Of a stretch of 64,000 bases of DNA, positions 45,030 to 58,358 are shown piece after piece (position 1 is the stretch's first letter; every line of letters begins with the position of its first letter). Location of the stretch: NCBI GenBank assembly GCA_018398575.1, contig JAGTXZ010000009.1:1240001-1304000 (forward strand), in the 5' to 3' direction. The notes beneath the pieces were generated by a model that ran no database searches, was not told the DNA's origin, and worked only from the letters and a program-made list of their open reading frames with translations. Position numbers and translations under genes: made by a program. Origin of the DNA: Ampelomyces quisqualis (taxonomy: Eukaryota > Ascomycota > Dothideomycetes > Pleosporales > Phaeosphaeriaceae).

Positions 45030-48000
45030 TACTCTTTTACTTACTCTCCTCTTAATATAAAAGCCTACGTTGTTATAATATAGTAATTACGTTGCAAAGA
45101 CAGGCTAAGGTTATTTTAGCGCTACTTGTTACCTAGCTGCCTACTATGCGCGTGTGTCTATGCGCCTACTATAATTTTGTGTTAGCGCTTAGCTAGCTCT
45201 GTCCTAGTTTCTACACTACTAACACTATTCTTCTTTAGTCTTTTCTCTTACTTTTAGACTGCGCCTAGACTACACACTAACTATACTTACTTTTCTAACA
45301 ATTAACTTGTTAATTGCTTCTTAATATTATTCCTTGCGCGCTCTAAGTACTCTTTCTTTAACTCTATTACGCTCTTAAGGCGCTGTTATTATGCAGGCAG
45401 TTATAAAGTAACTAGTAACTCTAATAATAAGGCTGCAACACTAAAGTGTATGTAGTTTAACTACTTGTTATATGTTAAGAAGTGCGCAGTTTATAGCTAT
45501 ATTAACTGTGTATAGAATAGCAGTAAGAAGTGCAGCTTCTATTACATAATAAAATACTATTATAAGTTGTTTATAGGCTAGCTCTCTACGTATCTAGCCT
45601 TTTGCGCAGCTCTTAAGGCCTATAAGCTTATTACTAATAGTAAGAATATAGAGGTGTATATTAAGAAGGCTAGGACGTGTACTCTTACGTACTTAAAGGC
45701 TGTAAGTAGTTTTCTAGCTGCACTTATTCTATAACTATTCTTCTAACTTACTATAGTTCTATAATACTAAGCTTAACTTTAAGGCAGCTTACTAGCTTAC
45801 TTAGAATAGCAGCGTAATAGCCTTAGCCTTTAGCTTTACCTCTAATACTCTATTGTTATCTCTTGTTATTATAACGCCTAGCTACAGGAACTAGGTAAAC
45901 AACCTAGTTCTTGCTCTAAATATATTAAGCTAAGGTATATAAGAGATAATAGCGTTATAGCGCAAGATTATAGCTAACTAGAATGTAAGTAGTAGCTAGC
46001 CTACCTTTTGTCTATAAGTTTACTAACTAAAGATTATATAAGGCTTTCTTTTGCGCTACTCTTACTACTACCTTTATCTCTTCTTACTTTAAGCTATGCG
46101 TAGCGTTACTTACAGGCTTTAGTAACAGCCTCTTAGGCCTGCTCTATTACTACTATTACTACTCTGCGTTCTTTAATAATAACAAGTTACCTTTTATTAG
46201 AGATTAGGCTTAAGCTATTATGTCTTTGTTATGCCCTTAGGCTAACTCCTTAGAGTCTTTTATAAGAGCCTAGCTGTCCCTAGATAGTTACTTCTTTAGA
46301 GCCTAAAATAAATTTCTTATAGCCTACGTAGCTCTAAATTTATGTACTTGTTATTCTTTAAGTAATATTACCTTGTAAACGCTTTGTCTAGTTACCTTTA
46401 AATGTGTAAAGTACTTTTGTATTAAAAAAGTCTTTCTTTAGGTACTATAATAGTATAAGCTATTTCTTCTACTTAACTAGTACTTATTTTTTATTGCAGC
46501 CTTGTGCGTTTTTCTCTTAAAGTATTTCTTCTACTTTCTATTTACGCAGATCTTTGTTCTTATCTTCTAGTTCTAGCGCTAGTTCTAGTCTAGAGTCTTA
46601 GAAGACTTAGCTTAAGAGTAGGTCTTTAGAGGCTAGTTTAACAAGGTTAACGTGCACTATTTTATAAAGGCTTTCTAGTAAATCTAAAGTAACTGTAAGT
46701 AGCGTTAGCACAGCTACTATAGTGTACTTTACTTATAGCTAGTCTAATTTCTTACTTTGCTATACTATTTTAACATTTCTTATTAAGAACTATACCTTAT
46801 CTTTAACTTAATATTAGTGTGCTAGTTAACGTGCCTAATCTATAGCCTCTTATTATTTTTGCTAAGTATACAAGATTGCTGCTTAGGCTATTTCTATTTC
46901 TTCTTGTAGGTAGTGCACAAACTAGACAGCCTTCTCTTTTACTATTATATAGAATACTTGTTAGATATACTTAGGCTAGATAGGCAGTATATTATATCTG
47001 TTTAGTAGTAAATTAGAGCTAATACTAGTTACAGAGGAGTTCCTGTTGTTAAGCGCTAGCTAGCAAGTAGCAAGGCACTAAGGCTAATTTATTTAAGAAA
47101 GGTTTATTATAACTCTTAAGACTAATTATACTTTTTAGTTAGCTTGTTTTGTGCTGCTATCTATTTAAAAGTAGTATACTATAAACAGAAGTTGTTTAAC
47201 TCTAACAAGCTTACACAAGGTTTTCTAGAATTTCTCTAGCTAGTCTAAGCTATAGTTGCTAATTATACTGCTTAGAAAACTATAGAACTACTACTAGACT
47301 TCTTTAAATTACTCTGCGCACTCTTTAGCCTTTATTAATAGTATAGCTTCTAGTTATACGTATTTAGACAGCCTATTAGTAATAACTAAGAGATATTAGA
47401 GAAAGGCTTTATAAGCTTGTAAAAGATTTACTATAAAATCTATAGAGATTTAAGCTTAGTATTAATCTGCAACTAAGATTAGCTGTAAGAAACTCTATTG
47501 TTAGAGATAAGATACGTAAGCTCTATAATAATAACAGTTATAGATAAACTAAGTAACGTCTGCAGCTATTCTATTCTAATAATAGTTTCTATACAAGATC
47601 TAAAACGTCCTGTTTTTGCCTAAGTAACTAGCTAAGTTTAAGTTATATGCTTACTAAATAACTGTTATAGTAAGTAGCTTTTACCTTAGTAGCTCTATTA
47701 CGCTTTTCTACTAAAGCGCGCTATACGCAAAGATATTATAGTTACTAACTTATTAATTTATCTTAGCCTCTAATAGAAATACTCTAGCGCCTTAGTGTAC
47801 TACTTGCAAATAGGCTTAATATATCTTATTCTAGCGTATAGCCTTATTCTAAAGCTCTTGCATATACTAGTCTAAGAAGAGGAGATTTCTTAAGAAAAGT
47901 AGATAGTTCCTCTTATAAAGCTGTGTAGACGCAGACTAGACAAAGAGTAGAGTTATAACGCGCTCTAGTTATAGTATATAACCCTGCGCATTCTACTTAC

Positions 48001-51000
48001 GCTAGCTTAGCGCGTTTAGACAAGTAGTAAGGCGCTCTAGGCAGTACTAAAAGTAAAAGTAGAATTTAGATAGCAGTTTTAACTAATGTTGTTATTATTC
48101 TATAAGTAATTACGTAGTTGTAAAGTATTCTAGATTTTTATAGTCTATAAGAATAGTAAACAGCTTGTAGACACTTTAAAGCTCTAGCGTCTATACTTTA
48201 AAGTATTTAACAACTACTATAAGCTTCTTGTTATAAATAGTATAGTTGCGTTATACTAGTAATAAGAATATAAAGTAGTATGTAATAGAGTAAAGCACTC
48301 TATTAACGTCCTGCAAAAAGTACCTCTTAAGAGCACTTCTAAAGCTATCTACTTCTACTACTATAGGCTGCGCAGAGTTCTACTAAGTTAAGACTAGTTT
48401 AGAGCTAAAGATATACTTTAAGCAGTTAAACGCGTGTTACACTTTAGTTGTCTATAGAAAAGTAGTATTCTTCTTTGTTAACGCATATAAGAAGGCTGCA
48501 ACGCTAGAGAAATTTAGTATAAAGTTTTTATAAAAGTTAGTAAACCTAAAGAAACTCTAGACTCTTTAAGAGGATGTTTAAGGCTTCTGTTCTATAATAG
48601 CCTATACCTTAGCAGAGTTTAGCTAAATAGCCTATTCTGCCTTAATAACATATCCTAAATGCTTAACTATCTTTATTATAAAAGTACACTTCTTAAAGTC
48701 TAGGTATAGATAGGCGTTATAGAGAAGTTAAAAGACCTGTTGCACTTTACTATAGTAGTCTTTAAGTAAACTACTAGAGTAAATAAGTATGTTATCTAAG
48801 TATACTATAGTAAAGTCTTTTAGCATTTCTTTAAAAGCAGCATTAATATAACGCTAAAAAGAAGAGAGTGCACTAAAGAGTCTTATAGAATAGATAAGCT
48901 ACTTAAAGAAGCTAAAGCGTGTGCAAAATACTGTAAAGTGCTTATCTTCTACTATAACTCTTATTTAGTAGAAGGCTAAGCAAATATTAACCTTTGTAAA
49001 CTACCTTACCTAAGAGAGTGTATAAAAAGTTTCTTTAATTAATAGAAGTAGGTATTAATCTGCCTTTATAATTTTGTTTAAAGCCTAGTAGTTAATACAA
49101 AGGCGCTATACACCTAAAGCCTTCTTTACTAGCAAGACTAAGGCTTCTACTATAGAGAAGCTAGCGTAAATCTAGCTCTTATCTAGAAGGTTTGTAACTT
49201 ACTATTACAGCTCTATTAGCTAATTACAAAGCATAGAGTATAACAGACTCTAAGAAAGGTCTAGAGTCTTTTTATTCTTGCTTAGTTAGAGTTAGATGTA
49301 ATAGTCTATCTAGCCTTTATGTAAAAGCAGACTAGAGGCAAAGCGTTTGTTAAAAACATTTGTAAAGTCTAAAATCTATAGTAGAAGTAAGGTTATTAAT
49401 ATTTACTTCTTAGGTAACTTACTTAATATATTTGTTATAGCGTAAATACTAGTTATAGCAAACATTATACAGCGCTTTTATAACTTAGAATAGTTATAAA
49501 ACTCTTGTGTTACCTTAGTAGCGCTAATCTCTTTTAGAGGTAGAAGAGTAGTGCAGTAGGCCTTCTTCTTTACTAGTAAGTTTCTAGCCTACTTAATAGT
49601 TATTATACTATTAGTTACATAAATAGCTACTTCTTTATAGGCTAGCTATAGTTTCCCTAGGATTAAGTTATAGGTAAGGCTAGAGACTAAGTAAGTAACT
49701 AATCGCAATTGCTAACTATTAATATTATAGTCTAAGAACGCAATTTAAGTAATTAGCATAAGCGTACTATTTGTAGCAGCCTGCTTTAGGTATTGTAGCA
49801 GAATATTAGTAGTACGTACTTCTATCTTATCTGCTAGCGCAGCGTTAATAGTACTGTAATACTTGTATTTTATATCTACTAAGGCGTTAACGTTAGTAGC
49901 GCTATCTAGTAATAGTAGAACAAGAAATAGGTTACTGTTAAAGTAGTTAAGTAGCGTCTTTTATTTCTTGTTTCTTCTACTAACGCTATTTAAGGAGCGC
50001 CTCTATCCCTCTAAGAAGGTAGAAGCTACTAGTTTTTTAAAATCTCTATTAGGGCTTTCTTACTACGCAAAGCGCTAACAGCATAGATCTATACTGCGTT
50101 TAGATAGCCCTGCACGTAGTGTCCTTACTTACTACAATATATATATAAATTACCTTTATAACGCTACTTATAGAGCTTTTTAGAGACCTAGTTTTTTAAC
50201 TAAAGTTAGCCTGCACTATTTACTTACTAGGCCTTAACCTATTCTTTTGTCTCTAAACCTATACTAACTATAGACACTGTTACTATCTTAACGTCTCTGT
50301 CTAAGTCTTTCTTTACCTAGGTCTTTTCTTTTGTGTATAAGTATTAATACTCTTTAATAGCTGCAGTTTCTAAGTTAATTGTAATAGATTAATACTCTAC
50401 TACTGCCTAGTTATAATTAGTATAGGAAACGCTGCAGTAAAGAGTAACTTATTGTAAAGAGTAGTTTAAGGCGCGTTATAATTTGTTAAGTTACTGTTTG
50501 TTATCTTACGTTACCTCTTTATATTGTAAGAGAAGAAACTTAAAGTATAAAAAGAAGTTAGTAAAGAACTTCTTCCTAGCCTAGCGCAGCTCTTCTAAAA
50601 CTACTTAAGCACATTCCTTACTATGCTTATTTCTATAGCAGAAATTAAGATATTTTATAAAGTTTATAGAGTCCTAATTGCCTACTTCTTCTCTGCTAGC
50701 GTAGTAGAGAGTAACTTTCTGTTAGACCTTTAGCAACAAGTTAGCCTAAATAAAGGTATATTAGTCTTAGGCGCTTCTAATAAAAGCAGAGTTAGTCTTA
50801 AGCTTATAGGTTATAGTAACCTCTTAGGCAGTAAAGTAGAACTTATTACTTAAAAACAGGTTACCTAGAAGTAGTAGCTTGCGTTAGACTAGAAGAAGAG
50901 TAGAAGTAGTAAGCGTTAAATTTCTAGTAGTTTGCGCGTAGTAAGGTGCTAGAGGAGGGTTTAGCGTAGAAGCTAAAAAGAGAAAAGAAAGGTTTGTAAG

Positions 51001-51197
51001 TTAAGTAACAAAGAACTAGAGTACTATCTCTAGAGTGTTAATTTAGTTCTCTATAGCTTAAAGGCAACTATCTAATAGAGTATAGTAAGCCTAAAGGTTA
51101 GTTTAAGACTTCTGCTCTTTAGGCTCTAACTTAGTGTTAGAGTATTAGTTAGATAGAGCTATTCTACAGTTATTGTTATATTAGAAAGAAATACAAT

Positions 51198-51384
51198 TGT
51201 TATAGGCTAGCCTGCAAAGATAGAACAATAAGGTGCTAGAAAGAGTTATATTTCTTAAGCTTCTCTACTAGTTATAGAAGAGGTTTATATACTCTCTGTG
51301 CGTACTAGTCTATAAAGAGGTAGTAAGGCTAGACTAAGCTCTTTCTAAGAAGGCAAAGGGCTAGGCAAAGCCTAGCCTATTACA
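51198..51384 (-). repeat. 5' LTR of the inner Ty3-type element
   Basis: 187 bp, TGTTATAGG...TATTACA. The ends contain a short inverted repeat (GGCTAGCCT / AGCCTAGCC). Confidence 0.9.
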
Positions 51385-52070
51385 ATTATTAATATTCGGC
51401 GTCTTCTCTAATTGTTAAGATTAGTAGAAACTTTTATAGCAATATAAGTGTTCTAATATAGAGCTGTTAGATAAATAGTAGAGTGCAAAATTATTCTAGA
51501 GTAATTTAGTAGTAGGTAGAAGCTTATCTAGTCCTATAGAAGGAGTTAGTCCTTTCTTAAGAGAATTAATTTCTGCTAACACCTATTTTAGTTCTTATTA
51601 TAATTAATTAACTTCTATTTATACAGGAGTTAGATTTAGTGCAGCTCTAGGCTAAGGAGTATCCTTAGATTTCTTAGTGTCTAACTTTTTTGCTTTAGCA
51701 CTCTGTTGCTAGGTTATAACAGTTAATACAGAGTTTTCTTAGAATTCTTCTAGTGTTAGTACAGTTATAGCTTTTAGAGGAGTTATTAGCATTGCCTCTA
51801 ATACTTCTAGGTTGTTAATAGTCTCTAAGTTTCTATTCTAGTGCTAAACGCAACTTTTACTAAAGTAATTCTAACTATTATATTAATAGAAAGTTTTAAA
51901 CCTAAAGGCTTTAGCTATTAGAAGATCTAAGAGATCTTAACTATGTTTAATAGATTTAAGGTTATAAACAGATCTAATTTAGATAGAGTTCTAGACGTTT
52001 TAACGCGATCTTTTTAAAAGTAAATTGCAATATTATTTAAATACTATTACTAGCAGGATAAAGTTTTTCT

Positions 52071-52375
52071 TGTAATATAACAACGCAAGTAGGTACAGCT
52101 ATTAGAATTAAATTAGATACGTATTAGAGGTATATAGGAGTGCGTGTTGTATTAGAGATTCTAGATTAGCTATATACCTATAGGTCTTGTACAAAAGAAC
52201 AAGAAAAACTTGTCTTCTATCTAATATAATAGGCTTATATTTATAGTTAAGGTAGTAACTAAGTTAGAGCTAATTTAGAGTACTTTTAGTACTACTTCTA
52301 CTATCTCTTGTATAATCTGTTACTAAGCCTTTATAGAGTATTAGATATAATATATATTTGCATATACCTATTACA
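52071..52375 (-). repeat. 5' LTR of the outer Ty3-type element
   Basis: 305 bp; retains the terminal TTACA that the partner LTR has lost, and is followed directly by the duplicated target GCTAC. Confidence 0.88.
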
Positions 52376-55300
52376 GCTACTTAATAATATAAGTAGCTAG
52401 AAAGTAAGCGTACTTATATATATTATAGGTTAAATTCTACTTAGTCTTAATATCTTAAATTATATAGAGTAAATTTTTTAGTAGTGTATTAGATTATACC
52501 TTAAGAAATTGTTTAAAATATTAAGAATATAAATTAATAGTAATATAAATTGCCTAGATCTAAAGAGAGATTAGTTTGTAATAATTTTTTTTAATAAAAA
52601 GTAGAATATACCTTTTGTAATAATTTTAGCACTAATATACTATTATTAATCTAGTAAATGTAATAGTATTATAGCTACTAAGCCTTTTTAATCTTAAGTA
52701 AGGGTATTAGCCTTAGGTAGGCTATTATATCCTGCACTACTAGGGTAACAATATAGGTAAGGCATAGTATAGTATTTTTCTTTACGTTTTAAGAAACTCT
52801 CTCTTTAGTAAGATTACTTTCTAGGCTTCTACTACAAGTACTATTAATTAAAGCGTTATTATAGGTAACTACTAGTAGTTATTTTAATATCTTAGTATTT
52901 TTAAGTACCTATATAAGATTAGTTACTATAGAAACTCTAGTATACTAATTATATAAGAGTATAAGAACCTTTCTTATCTACTAACTAGTGTTAATATAAT
53001 AGGCTTTAATAGCTAAAAAGCTTAGGTAGTTAGTAGTAGACTAGGTATTAAGAGTAATTAAGATTTTTGTTAACTTACTAAGATTAGAAAAAAGGTTTTT
53101 AGTTACCTACTTATATTATTTCTAAAGTATAAGAGTACACTTATATTAGCTAGGTATAGTAGTACTAGGCTAAAGAAACTCTATAAGATAGTAAAATAAG
53201 AGTTACTCTAAGGTTTAAAAAGACTAGTTTCTATTAAGAAGTACCTATGCAATTTCTAGTTTATATTACTAAGTAGTAAATAGTTATAGAAGTTATAAAT
53301 ATAATAGTATAATAGATAGAAGAGGCTACCTTATATAGATAGATTCTATAATCTTTCTATAACTATTAGACTAAAAGTAGTTACTTAGGTATTTTATTTT
53401 TAAATACTTAATAGTTAGGTATTAAAGTATGTGCCTATAGTTTTAGTAGTATACGTGTAGTTTACTACTTTTAATATAGGCTTCTTTTCTAAATTAGGTC
53501 TATATAATTATAGAACGTTTAGCTTTATTCTATTAAGAATTAGAATTATTAGAGTCTTAGGCCTATAACGTATTCTACTACTAGGTATCTTATATAGTAT
53601 ATATAGTAGTATTATCTTAAATTTGCTATTTAAAGACAAAGACTATTTCCTTAATTCTAGACTTAAGGATTTAGAAGGTATTAAGTATAGAATTATAGAG
53701 TATTTTAGGTAGATTAGAGTATAAATTGTTTAGAAGTAAGAAAAGCTTACTTAGGTCTATTTATGTAATAAAAAAGTGTAATAACTAAGTCTTAATATAC
53801 AAAGAAAGGAAGGTAGTAGATTATAGTAGTAATAATAAAATAGTAAAACTATAGTATAGTGTTACTTTAAGTAAGAAAGGTAAGTGTTCTACTAGAAGCG
53901 TTATTACTCTAGTTAGAGAGTAGATAGTAAAGCTAAATTTTTAGAAATTAAGAAACTAGATTTTATAGTAGTAGTAAAATTTTTAGGTCTTAACTATATA
54001 AGGTAATAATATATAGTAAGTTTAATTATATATATTACTTAGCGTCTAAATAGCTCTTTTAAGTACTATTAGAAAACCTTTTTTAAGTGCTATTACTCTA
54101 ATTCTTATTCTTCTTATCTTTATATTTATTAGGTAGTATCTTATAGCATATCTCTAGATCTTTACTAGAATCTTTAAACTCTTTCTTATATTTAGTCTTA
54201 TTATGTCTCTTATTATATAGCCTATTACTATAGAGCTCTAGAGGCTAATTAAATCTAGAGAGAGGTATAGGCTTATACCTTCTAGTAGACTAGTTAGAAT
54301 AAGTATATAATAAAACTACGTAATAAACTTACTACTAATTCTAATTAGGTAACTAGAGCTAACTTATTAGGCGTTAGCTTATTACAAAATTTAAGTTATT
54401 TAGCCTTATTCTATAGTATCTTAAAGCTCTTTTTCTAAAGAAGGTATAGCCTATAAGTATACTTCTTTTAGAGTATTTCTTCTATAGCTCTACTAGGCCT
54501 ATAAACGTAAGTGTAAGCTTAAGCTAATAATTTTTTTACTTTAAGTCTAAAATTACTAAAGAAGACTTCTTAATAATTATATTATAAGCGCGTATATTAA
54601 TTTCAATTTAGATAGCCTTCTATTTTAAATTAACTTAAGTAATTAAGGCTGTTATCTATTTAGCTATACGTATAAGTAAAATTAATATAATAAAAAGGTA
54701 TAATAACTTACTAGATTACTTTCTATTAAAACACTTTACTACCTAGGCCTTAAGCTTATACTTAAGATTCTTAGCTTATTACCTTAGAGATAACGCTCTA
54801 TACCTTTTACCTTTCTTAACCTTTCTCTTTAGCTAGTATTTAGCTAATTAGTCTAAGAACTTAGCCTTTATAATAGTAGCTAGCTTCCTAGATTATATAG
54901 TAATACTACTAAAATACCTACTAGAGTTAACTTAGAAATTTATTAGGTAGCTTTACTTTAGAGTATTACTACTATAAGAATTAAGAATATAGCTAATCTT
55001 ATTATTTCTAGAAGTAAAATCCTAAACAAATTAGTATAATTTATAGTAAAGTTCTAAGAAAATTACTATTATAAGCTAAGCCTATTTCTCTTTCTTAAAA
55101 TTTAGTAGAATTCTAAAAGAAAGAGGTAGTAGAAAGCCCTTAGGCTTGTTAACAACCTAAATTTTCTTAGACTTAATAGATTCTATAGCGCTAAGTATAA
55201 TAAAGTAATATAATAAAGCGCATTACTATTATAAGTATAAAGTTTTAGTATTTAATTTTAGTAGTCTATAACTAATAATATAGTAAGTTAGTTTATACGT

Positions 55301-55724
55301 ATATAGGCTACTAGTGTACTTTATACCTACTACCTGCGCTTACTCTCTTTTAGCTTATTTTATATAAATAAATAATAAGTCTATAGAAATCTACTCTTTA
55401 ATTTTAATATATTACTAGAATAAAAGCTAGCGTAATTTTAGGTAGGCCTGTAAGTAAACATAGTGTTTTATTACATTCTAGTCTTCTAGTAGTACTACTA
55501 GTTTTTAAATTAGCTTCTGCAGAAAATTTACACTAAGATCTAATTTTTAGTGCTAAGCCTGCTTAATGCTTATTTACTAGGCACTAAAATAACCTAAATT
55601 ATTATAATATTAAATCTATAACTATAAGAGGTTTATATAGTAGTAAAGTTATAAGACAATAACAGTAGTACAGAGAGAAGTAAGTTAATTTCTATTCTAC
55701 AGCTTTAGTGTAAAACTACTGTTT
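52376..55724. other. Unidentified RIP-mutated sequence right of the outer element
   Basis: Continuation of the sequence interrupted at 38714. No family motif recognised in any frame. By position it may be one older transposon, but I cannot name the class. Confidence 0.45.
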
Positions 55725-55904
55725 TGTAGATATAACTAGACGCGTATTCTTATAACTAGAATATACTAGGTCTACGCTAGTATAGCACTATTAAGACGCT
55801 AGAGCAGCTATACGCGTTCTACGCGTGTAGCAGCTAGAGTAGTGTTATAGTAGTATAGGTATATTACTATATAGCTAATAGCTCTACGCAATAGTATTCT
55901 TATA
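55725..55904 (-). repeat. 180-bp LTR-like repeat, copy 1
   Basis: On the minus strand it runs from TATAAGAAT (TGTAAGAAT in the other copy) to TATATCTACA, so it has TG...CA ends. It matches 63415-63590 with mostly C/T and G/A differences. Confidence 0.7.
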
Positions 55905-57567
55905 ATTATTTATTTCTTTCTAGACTTACTATCTTAGTAATTTATATAACGTTAGGCTTTATTAGCGTATACCTAACGTTATTGTTATAAAGGCTATTAT
56001 TATACTAAGGCTAAAACTCTAAGTAAATCTAAGAGGTAGCTAGTAGCTATAGTAATAGTAGTAATATAGCAGAACTTTATATACCTAATTCTTTCTACTT
56101 CTTTAGTAACAATTGTATTACTATTACTACTATACTATCTTCTAGCTCTACGCTATTATAACTCTATTACTTCTATATTAATTACTATAAGCACTACGCT
56201 TATACTATCTACTACTTCTACTATCTCTGTAAGTAGTATAACGCTAGTATTATAACGTTACTAACCTAGCGCTTAGGCTATGCTTGTTACTTACTATAGT
56301 AGCGTTTCTAATATTAAGCTAGCAAAGTTAGTTTACTTATATTATACTAAGAGTCTAAGAATTAATAGTATAGTATATAACTATATTCTTAGCAGCCTAT
56401 AGTATAACAAGTACTTCTAGAAAAAGAAGTCTTATACTCTAGTACTACTAGGTTTTATTAAGAGCTAGAATACTCTATACTAGTAGTAGTAGCGCCTTAC
56501 TAGTAATAAAGCTAGAAAGAACCTAGATATTACTACGTAAGAGATAGTGTTACACTAGTAGATTATATTAGTAAAACTATTTCTCTATAAAAAGGTTAAG
56601 TTTAGAAGTTACTATTAGCCTAAGAGTAATAAGATTTAGATTCTATAGGTTAAAGTAACTAACTATCTCTTTACTATAGTAGAAAGTATTCTTAATTTTC
56701 TATAGGCTTAGGTAAGTTATTTTTCTTGTTTCTTATAGTTACTGCGCTATTATTCTAACGTTATCTAGGCTAATCTTTTACTTATTAGTAAGGCTAACGC
56801 GTAGTCTAATTCTAACCTTAATTTAAAAGAGGCTAACACTAACTAGAGCTCTAATTCTAAAAGGTATAAGAAGTAGAAGAAGAAAAGAAGTAAAACCTCT
56901 CCTTCTTAGAGCTCTACTCCTCTATCTTCTTCTACTAAGAAAAAGAGTAAGAGTAAGGCTAAGGCTAAAGCTAAGGCTCTTAGAAAACGCCTAGCTAAGT
57001 CTTAGCTATCTAGGCAGCCTATCTTTAAGTATTCTACTACTAAGAGTAAGCTAACGTGCTCTAGTTACACTACTATAACGCTAGTAAAACGTAAGCCTCT
57101 AAGAAATCTACATAAGGCTACTAAAGAAGAGTAGAAGAATAGAAAAAAGGATAAGAAGGTTAGTAGTAACAACTTCTCTATCTCTAATAACATAGATAAC
57201 AAGAACTTCTTAGAGTAAGCTAGTATTTACGCCTAGTTACGCTACTGAGGCGCTAGTATTGCGTTAGTAGAACGCTTAGTTTTTCTTTTTCCTTTTTTTT
57301 TATTCTATTTTTCTTTTGTTTTTCTTTTTTTTTTATATTAACTTATAATAATAATTAATCTTTTCTCTAGTTATACTTTTCTATAAGTAATTTATCTATA
57401 TCTTTTTAATTAACCTATTTGTTATATTCTAGTAGCTAGTCTTTCTATTTAACTAGGTACTTTACTAAACGTCTGTTACGCTACTCTACTGAGACAGCTT
57501 TAACCTTATAGCGTTGCCCTAGCTTATTACTATTATCTAGGTTAGTAGGCCTAGGTAGAGTTAACTC
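55905..57567. other. RIP-mutated sequence with a degenerate Lys/Ser-rich coding trace
   Basis: Between the 180-bp repeat and the copia element. On the plus strand about 56290-57220 a broken frame encodes Lys/Ser-rich stretches (KKKSKSKAKAKAKALRKRLAKS near 56940) and contains an intron-like GTAAGT...TTATAG near 56713-56749. Not assignable to a family. A long pyrimidine tract lies at about 57279-57335. Confidence 0.4.
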
Positions 57568-58346
57568 TGTTAAAAATAATAGGTAATAGTAGAAATAGTG
57601 TAAATTGTTATTTATTTAGTGCTAACAGAACTCCTTAATATATACTCTAAGCATTAGATCTAGATTACTAATTCTAGACTTCTTTGCAATTCTAGCTACT
57701 TGTTATCCAGTTTCTGATTTCTAGAAACTAGCTATCCGGTTTCTAGGAACTAGTATTCCGGTTTCAGCTTCTAGCTATCTGGTTTTAAGAGTCTAGCTTC
57801 TGGTTTTACTAGTAACTTGTAACTAATATCTAGTTTCACTAGTTTTATTAGATAGTTACTAGGTTTTAGACCCTAGCGTTAAGTTTCAGCTAGTTTCAAA
57901 TAGTTTCAGATTGGTTTTGCCTGTACCGCCCAATTGAGAGCTACATAATTTTAGTCCTCTTATAAGTAATTTATATCTTAGCTGTTACTAGGCCTATCTA
58001 GGACGTTAGGATCAGAATTAAGAGCCTTTAACATCTATTTTTAGAAATAACTAAGCAGGCTAGTCTAGCGTCTATATTAATTACGTAACTTTAAGAATAA
58101 GCTAATATTTTGTAAGCTTTTCTTAAAAATTGTATGTTTAGTTTATTTATAATTGCTAGATTAGTGCTAGCGTATATATAGTTCTATTTATAGACTTATA
58201 TAAACTTTGTTTATAGTTTTATATTATATTGTTATGCTTTATTGCAACTAGTAAAGTTACTAGAAATAATTTCTTATTTTGTTAAGTTTAAACATAACGT
58301 TAACTTTACTTATTCTGTAAAAATATAAGATTACTTAATTTTAACA
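57568..58346 (-). repeat. 3' LTR of the copia element
   Basis: 779 bp; differs from 62636-63414 almost only by transitions (one apparent C/A transversion near 58207). Confidence 0.9.
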
Positions 58347-58358
58347 CACTCCCTTAAG
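58347..58358 (-). other. Polypurine tract of the copia element
   Basis: On the minus strand TTAAGGGAGTG directly abuts the 3' LTR, the position where plus-strand DNA synthesis is primed. Confidence 0.7.

Larger units (their letters stand above)
44843..51384 (-). mobile_element. Inner Ty3-type LTR retrotransposon nested in the outer one
   Basis: 6542 bp bounded by 187-bp LTRs and flanked by the exact 5-bp duplication ATTAT (44838-44842 and 51385-51389). Minus orientation: a CCHC zinc knuckle relic (about 50110-50150) precedes a reverse-transcriptase YLDNILIYS motif (about 48775-48808, family YLDDILIYS). The zinc knuckle shows both outer Cys positions turned to Tyr and a Gln turned to stop, all C-to-T or G-to-A changes. 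A purine-rich tract adjoins the left (3') LTR. Confidence 0.9.
38715..52375 (-). mobile_element. Outer Ty3-type LTR retrotransposon, interrupted by a second one
   Basis: Bounded by direct LTRs of about 300 bp (38715-39014 and 52071-52375) that start TGTAAT and end TTACA (TTATA in the left copy, a C-to-T change). Flanked by the exact 5-bp duplication GCTAC (38710-38714 and 52376-52380). Removing the inner element leaves about 7.1 kb, normal for Ty3 elements. Orientation is minus: a degenerate reverse-transcriptase motif YLNSILIYSKN (family YLDDILIYS) lies at about 42553-42591 on that strand, and a purine-rich tract adjoins the left LTR. Many stops; no function remains. Confidence 0.88.
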
